Of a stretch of DNA of 20,765 nucleotides, positions 14,988-20,765 are shown piece by piece. The notes under the pieces are model-generated. The model did no database searches. It was given only the letters and a program-made list of their open reading frames with translations, and had not been told where the DNA came from. The stretch lies in NCBI GenBank assembly GCA_021200075.1, contig JAJQGZ010000223.1, positions 1-20,765 on the forward strand. Direction: 5' to 3'. Numbering within the stretch: position 1 is the first letter of the stretch; each line of letters starts with the position of its first letter. The position numbers and the translations under genes are program-made. Origin of the DNA: Clostridiales bacterium (GTDB taxonomy: Bacteria > Bacillota > Clostridia > Oscillospirales > Acutalibacteraceae).

Positions 14988-16450
14988 TTTTCCGCCTCCT
15001 GACTGATTTTCAGAGCGTTGATAACCGCCTGCGCCTTGTTGATACATTCCCTGTGTTCTTTTTCGGGAACGGAATCGGCGACTATTCCTGCGCCGGAACG
15101 GACAAACACTCTGCCGTTTTTCTTAAACGCAAGGCGAATTGCAATGCAAGTATCGAGGTTTCCGGTAAAATCAATATATCCTATCGCTCCGCCGTAAATC
15201 CCTCTCTTGTTGTTTTCAAGCTCGTTGATAATTTCCATAGCTCTGATTTTTGGTGCGCCTGAAAGTGTGCCTGCCGGCAAAACGGCGTCAACAGCATCGA
15301 GAGCGTTTTTATCGTCACGAATATCTCCGTTTACCGTTGAGCCTATGTGCATAACATGGCTGAATTTGAGTATCTGATGATATTTGTTTACCCTTACCGT
15401 GCCGAATTTGCTTATCTTGCCCAAATCGTTCCTGCCCAAGTCAACAAGCATATTGTGTTCGCTCAGCTCTTTCGGGTCTTTTAAAAGCCCTGCTTCAAGC
15501 TCGTTGTCCTCCTGCTCGGTCTTTCCTCTCGGTCTGGTGCCTGCAAGCGGATATGTGGACAACATTTTGCCGTCGAGCTTAACAAGCGTTTCGGGCGACG
15601 CTCCGGCAATTTCAATATCGTCCGATGAAAAATAGAACATATACGGCGACGGATTGAGTTTTCGCAAAATTTCGTATGTGCCGAAGAGCGAGCCGTCCAT
15701 TTGCGCTTCAAGTCGGTTTGACAGAACCACCTGGAAAATATCGCCCTCTCGGATATACTCCTTTGCCCTTTCCACCATTTTGCCGTATTCCTCGCCGCTG
15801 AACAGGGATTTAAAATCCGATTTCAGCACGGGCTTGGGCGGCTCGGGCGCATCTCCGTTTTTGATTATATCCGCCATAATTTCCAACTCTTTGACTGCGG
15901 CGAAATAATTATTTTCAACATCGTCGCTTTGCATGTTTGCAATCAGGATAATTTCATTTTCCCTGTTGTCAAATGCGATTACCTTGTCAAAAAGCATAAG
16001 GTCTACATCCTTAAAGCTTCCGTCGTCGTTTGCGTCAAGGTTCAGCGACGGCTCGCTGTATTTGATATAGTCGTAGCCGAAGTAACCTACAAGTCCGCCG
16101 GTAAAGGTCGGCAGGTAATCAAAGCGTGGGCTTTTGTGCGAGGCAAGCATATTTTTGATATGCTCCCTCGGGTTTCCCTGTATCTTTTTAACTTCATATT
16201 CGTCGATAACCGTCACATTACCGTTTACACAGCTAACCTCCGCTTTCGGGTCGAAGCCAAGGAAGGTGTACCGCCCGGTTTTGTTAGCGTCATCCGCCGA
16301 TTCAAGCATATAGCAGTGTGCGCTGATATTTTTCAGCTTTTTGAATACTTCTATCGGCGTTTTGTTCATCGGCAGCGTTGTGCTTACCGGTATGGTATCA
16401 TACTGCTTGCACAGGGTATTAATCTCTTTTAAATCGGGCTTTATAATCAT
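14984..16450 (-). CDS. trpE: Anthranilate synthase component I
   Basis: 488-residue chorismate-utilising enzyme making anthranilate with TrpG-supplied ammonia; first committed step to tryptophan. The MLESAD segment (about 48-53) matches the tryptophan feedback site (LLES in most TrpE). The catalytic domain carries GDIFQVVLSNRLEA, GTRPRGKTEQED, LGRNDLGKISKFGTV and the C-terminal RSGAGIVADSVPEKE. The frame is open far upstream, but those 84 codons lie in the T-box leader and terminator. The ATG at 16450 gives the normal MIIKPDLKEI start and has GGAG about 9 nt upstream. It is the first gene of the operon, controlled by the T-box just ahead. Confidence 0.97.
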   Translation of the reverse strand: MIIKPDLKEINTLCKQYDTIPVSTTLPMNKTPIEVFKKLKNISAHCYMLESADDANKTGRYTFLGFDPKAEVSCVNGNVTVIDEYEVKKIQGNPREHIKNMLASHKSPRFDYLPTFTGGLVGYFGYDYIKYSEPSLNLDANDDGSFKDVDLMLFDKVIAFDNRENEIILIANMQSDDVENNYFAAVKELEIMADIIKNGDAPEPPKPVLKSDFKSLFSGEEYGKMVERAKEYIREGDIFQVVLSNRLEAQMDGSLFGTYEILRKLNPSPYMFYFSSDDIEIAGASPETLVKLDGKMLSTYPLAGTRPRGKTEQEDNELEAGLLKDPKELSEHNMLVDLGRNDLGKISKFGTVRVNKYHQILKFSHVMHIGSTVNGDIRDDKNALDAVDAVLPAGTLSGAPKIRAMEIINELENNKRGIYGGAIGYIDFTGNLDTCIAIRLAFKKNGRVFVRSGAGIVADSVPEKEHRECINKAQAVINALKISQEAEK

Positions 16451-16486
16451 AATTTCATCTCCGATACTTTTCGTGTTGCCGGCAAT

Positions 16487-16526
16487 AAAAAAACCTTGGC
16501 AACACAATAAAATTGCATTGCCAAGG
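16487..16526 (-). terminator. T-box regulatory terminator
   Basis: CCTTGGCAA (16526-16518) pairs with TTGCCAAGG (16502-16494), with further CAAT/ATTG pairing inside the loop, and seven T (16493-16487) follow. Its 5' arm is part of the antiterminator region, the usual T-box arrangement. It ends 36 nt before the trpE ATG. Confidence 0.92.
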
Positions 16527-16792
16527 ACGAAAAATTCCGCGGTGCCACCTTGATTTACGGTTAAAAACCGTACACTTTGCAAGATACTGTCATATCTCCG
16601 ACCGTTCACGCAGATCAACACGTTACGGGATACTCGGCATTCGCCTTTCACCGTACCCTCAGCGGGCCATTTAATAAGCCGTTTATTGCCCCTTTCCAGC
16701 AACGGGGTTCTCTGTAAATGCGTATCTTATTTTTATTTCCGCTTCATCGGTTTAGCTATATTGCGAGCGTGCATTGCACTGCTCATAATTGT
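16487..16792 (-). promoter_or_regulatory. Trp-specific T-box riboswitch (trp operon leader)
   Basis: The leader carries the T-box sequence AAGGTGGCACCGCGG (16551-16537), one base from the AAGGUGGUACCGCGG consensus. It is preceded by a short stem (TACGG/CCGTA) and followed by a terminator that competes with the antiterminator. Stem I is recognisable: AATAAG (16731-16726) pairs with CTTATT (16678-16673), topped by an AGAGA element and a CCCC/GGGG hairpin. The specifier position, just 3' of CTTATTAAA, reads UGG (16669-16667), the tryptophan codon. The acceptor-pairing bulge is UGGC, complementary to the GCCA 3' end expected for tRNA-Trp with discriminator G. Uncharged tRNA-Trp should stabilise the antiterminator and switch on trpE-A. 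Stem II is not drawn in detail here. Confidence 0.92.
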
Positions 16793-16798
16793 GATAAT

Positions 16799-16827
16799 AT
16801 TGTAACACTGTATTTTTGTTTTGTCAA
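16799..16827 (-). promoter_or_regulatory. Promoter of the trp operon
   Basis: TTGACA (16827-16822), a 17-nt spacer and TACAAT (16804-16799) on the minus strand: a near-perfect vegetative promoter, with the start expected near 16792. It lies about 65 nt after the annotated asparaginase stop, and 4 nt after the stop of that gene's probable repaired frame (16831). Confidence 0.85.
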
Positions 16828-16891
16828 CTGTTATTTTGATATTGCTTTGTTTGCAAAATCGTCCCCGAGCAAGAGCCGTGCGTAAGCGTCT

Positions 16892-17623
16892 TCAAGCGAG
16901 GGAGGAAAAGATTATATTTTCAAAATCCTCTGCGCTTTCGTACTCGGCGCTCTTGTTTTCGGTTACGAAGTAAAACGGTATGCCCCTGTCTTTGCACTTT
17001 TTGCAAAAAGCCGAGACATTCTTCGGTGCGGTTGCGGAATGGTACATCGTGTGCAAAACTGCGTCGGTATTTTCCAAATTATAATTATCGTAATCAATGC
17101 CGACATACGGCTTGATAACAAGGATGTTTTTCGGCTTAAAATGTGGATTTTCAATATTTTTATCCGCCGCCTTGTAAAATCCGTCGTAGCTTACATAAAC
17201 ACCGTTTTTGCCCTTTGATATATTTTCAAGCGCTGTTTTGAAATTTTTAATTCCGTTAGCCGTTTTGTCCTCAAGCGGTTTGTCGCTTGCAATCAGCACT
17301 ATCGGTTTGTCAAAAAACATATTGCCGATTAATGATGCGGTAAACGACAGCGTATCGCTGCCGTGGAGAATGATTACTCCCTTGTATTTTTCAAAATCCG
17401 CTGCCGATATAAAATCAATCAGCTTTTTCCAGCAGGGAAAATCCATATTTTCCGACAATATTGCAAAGGGCGAAGCACATTCAAATTCATAGTCAAAGTC
17501 CGAATTTAAAATTTCGCTCTTTGCATAATCGAGGATTTTAAACGGTTTATCAAAATGAATACTTTTATCCTCACGGCAGGCGATTGTACCGCCTGTTCCG
17601 ATAAGCAGAATTTTATCCGTCAT
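16892..17623 (-). CDS. Asparaginase-like protein, C-terminus probably frameshifted
   Basis: 243 residues in the open frame; member of the bacterial L-asparaginase/glutaminase superfamily. The N-terminal GTGGTIA motif places the nucleophilic Thr13, and the second active-site block is HGSDTLSF (87-94), where the usual Thr of HGTDT is Ser89 next to Asp90. A candidate catalytic Lys155 lies in AADKN. At 243 residues it is shorter than typical type I/II enzymes (about 320). The frame stops at 16892 after ENIIFSSLA, but removing one base from TTTTCCTCCC (about 16900-16909) continues as FPPSLEDAYARLLLG and ends at 16831, matching the helix that normally closes asparaginases (AYxKLLL). The gene is therefore probably about 263 residues with a frameshift or sequencing error. 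The ATG at 17623 overlaps the aminopeptidase stop (ATGA). Cytoplasmic; no signal peptide. Confidence 0.82.
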   Translation of the reverse strand: MTDKILLIGTGGTIACREDKSIHFDKPFKILDYAKSEILNSDFDYEFECASPFAILSENMDFPCWKKLIDFISAADFEKYKGVIILHGSDTLSFTASLIGNMFFDKPIVLIASDKPLEDKTANGIKNFKTALENISKGKNGVYVSYDGFYKAADKNIENPHFKPKNILVIKPYVGIDYDNYNLENTDAVLHTMYHSATAPKNVSAFCKKCKDRGIPFYFVTENKSAEYESAEDFENIIFSSLA

Positions 17624-19026
17624 TTTGTAAAGAACACCTTGAACGCTTTGTATGCCATATAGGTGTCAATTTTGCTGACAAGCTCGTATGGTGAGTGCAT
17701 TGAAAGCACCGGAACACCTACATCAATAACATCAACATTCAGGTTTGCGATATACATTGCGACTGTGCCGCCGCCTCCGCCGTCAACCTTGCCGAGCTCT
17801 CCGCTCTGCCACAAAACGCCGTTATTTTCCATAAGGGATTTAACAAAGCTTACATATTCCGCAGAAGCGTCACTTGTGCCGCTCTTGCCCCTTGCTCCCG
17901 TGAATTTGGTCACGCATACGCCCTTGTTGATAAACGACGCATTGTTCTTTTCAAACTGAGAGGGCCAGGTCGGATCGAACGCCGCATTTACGTCGGCGGA
18001 AAGGCATTTTGAATTTGACAGCACATCTCTGCCCTCGCAACTCTCAAGCCTTGCCAGGTCTTCTATAAAATATTTCATATAGCAGGAGTTGAGACCTGTG
18101 TTGCCGTCCGAGCCGGTTTCCTCTTTATCGGTCAGCACGGTAAGAGCCGTGTACTCTAGCGTTTCGTCAATATCGAATATTGCCTGCATAGCAGGGTAGG
18201 AGCATACTCTGTCGTCGTGGCCGTAGCCGCCGATAAGGCTTTTGTCAAATCCTATGTCGTCAACCGTGAAAGCAGGAACAAGCTCTAATTCGGCGGAGAG
18301 GAAATCCCTTTCCACAATGCCGTATTTTTCGTACAGAATATTCAGCAGATTGAGTTTGATTCTTTCGCTTTCTTCATCGTCCTTAAATGGTCTTGAGCCG
18401 ATAACAACATTCAGCTCCTCGCCCTTTACAATCTCGCTTGCTTTCCTCGCCATTTGTTCTGCGCCGAGGTGTGGGAGAATATCCGTTATGCAAAACTTAG
18501 GCTCTCCGGGTGCTTCTCCGAGCTTTACATCAACATATTCGCCGTTATTTTTGCATATTCTGCCGTGGAGCGACAGCGGAATCGCCGTCCACTGATATTT
18601 CTTAATACCGCCGTAATAATGGGTTTTGAAAAACCCGAGACTGTCGTCCTCGTAAACCGGGCATTGTTTTAAATCGAGACGGGGAGAGTCGATATGTGCG
18701 GCGCTTATTCTTACTCCGTCCTTAGCGGGCCTTTTACCCTTTACGCAGAGGATTATTGATTTTCCCCTGTTGAAGTAGTAAACCTTGTCACCGGGGTTCA
18801 GCGGTTTGCCGAATTTGTCAAACTCCTCAAAGCCGTTTTCCTTTGCCGCCGAAAGAGCAGAGCAGGCAAATTCCCTTTCAGTCTTGTTTTCAAACAGAAA
18901 TTTTTTGTACCCCTCGCAAAATTCGTCGCACTGCTTCAGTTCGTCGTCGCTCATAAAGTCAACGCCGTTTTCCTTTTTGTTGAACAGAAGCTCTTTAAGC
19001 TCCTGCGCTTTTGCTTTATCGCTCAT
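17620..19026 (-). CDS. M18 family aminopeptidase
   Basis: 468-residue dinuclear zinc aminopeptidase of the M18 (aspartyl aminopeptidase/ApeB) family, cleaving N-terminal residues from peptides in the cytoplasm. Metal and catalytic motifs appear in order: AAHIDSPRLDLK with His111, GGYGHDDR with Asp271, the EE pair Glu302-Glu303 in DKEETGS, Asp345 in SADVNAAFDP and His444 in SMHSPYELVSKID. Length is normal. The ATG at 19026 has GGAGG upstream and overlaps the stop of the Sua5-CoaE gene by 4 nt (ATGA); the asparaginase-like gene overlaps its 3' end the same way. Family is certain, natural substrate preference is not. Confidence 0.95.
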   Translation of the reverse strand: MSDKAKAQELKELLFNKKENGVDFMSDDELKQCDEFCEGYKKFLFENKTEREFACSALSAAKENGFEEFDKFGKPLNPGDKVYYFNRGKSIILCVKGKRPAKDGVRISAAHIDSPRLDLKQCPVYEDDSLGFFKTHYYGGIKKYQWTAIPLSLHGRICKNNGEYVDVKLGEAPGEPKFCITDILPHLGAEQMARKASEIVKGEELNVVIGSRPFKDDEESERIKLNLLNILYEKYGIVERDFLSAELELVPAFTVDDIGFDKSLIGGYGHDDRVCSYPAMQAIFDIDETLEYTALTVLTDKEETGSDGNTGLNSCYMKYFIEDLARLESCEGRDVLSNSKCLSADVNAAFDPTWPSQFEKNNASFINKGVCVTKFTGARGKSGTSDASAEYVSFVKSLMENNGVLWQSGELGKVDGGGGGTVAMYIANLNVDVIDVGVPVLSMHSPYELVSKIDTYMAYKAFKVFFTK

Positions 19027-20594
19027 AATATTTCCTCCAAAACAGAATTTATTTGTATTTTAATATCCTCATCGCCGTTGTTGATTATGACGAAGTCGGA
19101 GTGTTCTTTATAGTATTTTTCATCAAACTGGGAATTTATCCGTTTTTTTGCCTGTTCTTTTGTAATGCCGTCACGCTTCATTATCCGTTTAAGCCTTGTT
19201 TCGCTGTCGGCGCATACGCATATGGTTTTGTAGCATTTTTCCTGCGCATTTGCTTCAAAAAATTGCGGAGCGTCCAGCACGCTCGGCACCTTTGCGTCCT
19301 TTTCGCACAGCCTTATAACCTCGGGGTGGACTATGGAATTGAGCGTATTGAGCTTTTCTTTGTCGGAAAAAACAATTTGCCCGAGCATCTTCTTGTCGAT
19401 TTTGCCGTTTTTGATAATATCGGGGGAAAACGCTCTTGCAAGCTTTTCGTTGATTTCACCGCCGTTTTGATAAATCATTGAAACATATTTGTCGGTGTCG
19501 AGAATATTAAAGCCGAGAGATTTAAGGTACTCGCTCGCATATCCCTTGCCCGCTCCGCTTTGACCGGTAAGACCGATTGTAAACGGCTTTTTCAAATCAA
19601 TCACGGTGAACGCCGCCGCTCGTATCAGGCGGTTATATACAGCCGTCCCCACTCCGCTCGTGTGCGGTATTCGGGCGTAAACCTTTTTTGCTCCCATTTT
19701 GTCAAGCCGCCGCAGTGCGGCGAAAAGCTCCTTCGCCTGGGATAAATCGTCGTTTTCCTTTCCGAATGTAACCTTGGGGATATTCACATTGTCGTTTTCA
19801 AAGCAAAGGGCAAATGCGTTTTGCCGTGAGTTTACAAAATCCTCGTAGGTCTTTTTGTCGCAGTCCGCTATAACGACTTTGGCTTTCGGCGAATAGTGCT
19901 TGTATTTCATACCGGGCGAAGCGGCGGTTTCCCCGCCACTCATACCCTCAAGCACCGCCTTTGATGTATTGACCTTTCCTATTACCTTTTTAATCATTTC
20001 TTCGGTAATCGCTCCGGGGCGCAGTATTTCGGGCACATCTTTGGCAAGCGTGATAACCGTCGATTCCACTCCGAACTTGCAATCTCCGCCGTCTATTATT
20101 GCGTCTATTTTGCCGTTCATATCGACGATAACATATTCGGCTTTTGTGGGAGAGGGAAGCCCCGATGTGTTTGCGCTCGGCGCAGCTATCGGACAGCCGG
20201 CGGCGGCAATAAGCCGTCTTGCGGTTTCATTCTCCGGCATACGCACAGCAACGGTGTCAAGCCCTCCGCTTACCGTATTGCCTATTTTGTCACTTTTCGG
20301 CAGGATAATCGTGAGCGGGCCCGGGAAAAATTCGTCAATCAGCTTTTCGGCTTCGTCGGTTACTTCCTTAACAAGCGGATAAATATCCTCTTTTTTGCAT
20401 ATATGCACTATCAGCGGATTGTCGCTTGGTCTGCCCTTGACGGCGTAAATTTTTTTAACCGCCTGTTCGTCAAGCGCATTTGCGCCCAGACCGTAGACCG
20501 TTTCGGTCGGGAAAGCAACCAAACCGCCGTTTTCGATTATTTTTCCTGCTTCGGTGATGTCATATTCACTTTGTGAAAATATTTTTGTTTCCAT
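19023..20594 (-). CDS. Fusion: Sua5-type L-threonylcarbamoyladenylate synthase + dephospho-CoA kinase
   Basis: 523-residue two-enzyme fusion. Residues 1 to about 210 form the YrdC/Sua5 catalytic domain (FPTETVYGLG 28-37, KGRPSDNPL 53-61, PSANTSG 139-145, KFGVESTV 173-180), which makes threonylcarbamoyl-AMP for tRNA t6A. SPGMKYKHYSP (226-236) is the Sua5 linker, followed by the small Sua5 C-terminal domain ending at VIDL (about 334). From about 338 a CoaE domain begins: P-loop GLTGQSGAGKG (341-351), LDTDKYV (365-371), VLDAPQFFEA and the lid RDGITKEQAKKRI. It phosphorylates dephospho-CoA in the last step of CoA synthesis. Both parts look complete and catalytically intact. The ATG at 20594 has only a weak ribosome binding site. 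It heads the overlapping unit with the M18 aminopeptidase and asparaginase-like genes. Confidence 0.93.
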   Translation of the reverse strand: METKIFSQSEYDITEAGKIIENGGLVAFPTETVYGLGANALDEQAVKKIYAVKGRPSDNPLIVHICKKEDIYPLVKEVTDEAEKLIDEFFPGPLTIILPKSDKIGNTVSGGLDTVAVRMPENETARRLIAAAGCPIAAPSANTSGLPSPTKAEYVIVDMNGKIDAIIDGGDCKFGVESTVITLAKDVPEILRPGAITEEMIKKVIGKVNTSKAVLEGMSGGETAASPGMKYKHYSPKAKVVIADCDKKTYEDFVNSRQNAFALCFENDNVNIPKVTFGKENDDLSQAKELFAALRRLDKMGAKKVYARIPHTSGVGTAVYNRLIRAAAFTVIDLKKPFTIGLTGQSGAGKGYASEYLKSLGFNILDTDKYVSMIYQNGGEINEKLARAFSPDIIKNGKIDKKMLGQIVFSDKEKLNTLNSIVHPEVIRLCEKDAKVPSVLDAPQFFEANAQEKCYKTICVCADSETRLKRIMKRDGITKEQAKKRINSQFDEKYYKEHSDFVIINNGDEDIKIQINSVLEEIL

Positions 20595-20659
20595 TGTATG
20601 TCACTTGTTTTTGAAGATTTTATGCGGGCGGATTTTGATTAATGCGGAATTCGGAATTA

Positions 20660-20688
20660 ATTATAATTAACACATATTAGCTACAGAA
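20660..20688 (-). promoter_or_regulatory. Possible promoter of the Sua5-CoaE unit
   Basis: A perfect TATAAT (20665-20660) lies 65 nt upstream of the ATG on the minus strand, but the hexamer at 17-nt spacing is TTCTGT, a poor -35. The region is A+T-rich, and TATAAT also reads on the other strand here, so the match may be chance. Confidence 0.3.
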
Positions 20689-20712
20689 ATACATTTCAAA
20701 CAACAGCGTGGC

Positions 20713-20731
20713 GGGCGGATGATATCCGCCC
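20713..20731. repeat. REP-like G+C-rich palindrome, second copy
   Basis: GGGCGGAT and ATCCGCCC form a perfect 8-bp inverted repeat with a GAT loop, and flanking GTGG/CCAC extends it. It closely resembles the palindrome at 9962-9984. A half-site GCGGGCGGAT lies at 20624-20633. The A+T-rich stretch between the half-site and this palindrome (about 20640-20680) shows only short GCGGAATT-like repeats. Confidence 0.6.
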
Positions 20732-20765
20732 CCACTACCGTGTATCGTCTAAAACTTTATGATAG

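Noticed and set aside
16451..16702. 84-codon N-terminal extension of trpE
   Set aside because: It reads through the T-box stems and the regulatory terminator; the ATG at 16450 has a ribosome binding site and gives the normal TrpE start.

Overview
The window looks like a stretch of chromosome from a low-to-mid G+C Gram-positive anaerobe, most likely a gut-type Clostridia (Oscillospiraceae/Ruminococcaceae-like). This rests on strong GGAGG-type ribosome binding sites, near-consensus TTGACA/TATAAT promoters, a tRNA-dependent T-box leader on the trp operon, and the style of the encoded proteins. The genus assignment is inference. Every convincing gene lies on the minus strand, so transcription runs from high to low coordinates.

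Right part (about 16.8-20.6 kb): a tightly overlapping three-gene unit. It holds a Sua5-type threonylcarbamoyl-AMP synthase fused in frame to a dephospho-CoA kinase, then an M18 aminopeptidase, then a small asparaginase-like protein. The last is broken near its C-terminus by an apparent one-base frameshift; its restored reading frame ends just upstream of the trp promoter.

Middle (about 10.0-16.8 kb): a complete tryptophan operon, trpE-G-D-C-F-B-A, most genes overlapping by 4-14 nt. It has a strong promoter, a Trp-specific T-box riboswitch (UGG specifier, UGGC acceptor-pairing bulge, intrinsic terminator) and a terminator after trpA. A 436-bp gap follows. It contains a 24-bp direct repeat pair enclosing imperfect hairpins, a G+C-rich perfect palindrome, and a consensus promoter for the next gene.

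Left part (0-9.7 kb): surface-polysaccharide genes. A GT-C-like multispanning glycosyltransferase has its own promoter. It is followed by a second promoter and a cassette: rfbF (ddhA), rfbG (ddhB), rfbH (ddhC), a thiamine-diphosphate enzyme of the acetolactate synthase superfamily, a GtrA-like membrane protein, an extended SDR reductase/epimerase and a frameshifted membrane acyltransferase. The first three make a CDP-3,6-dideoxy-4-keto-hexose. The ThDP enzyme plus SDR beside them match the logic of YerE/YerF, which build the two-carbon-branched sugar yersiniose in Yersinia. The most interesting hypothesis is therefore a Gram-positive branched-chain CDP-dideoxysugar pathway, with its E3 (ddhD) reductase not in the window.

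Three apparent frameshifts (C7 and C4 tracts in the acyltransferase, a T4/C3 region in the asparaginase) could be real decay, phase variation or homopolymer sequencing errors; the sequence alone cannot decide.
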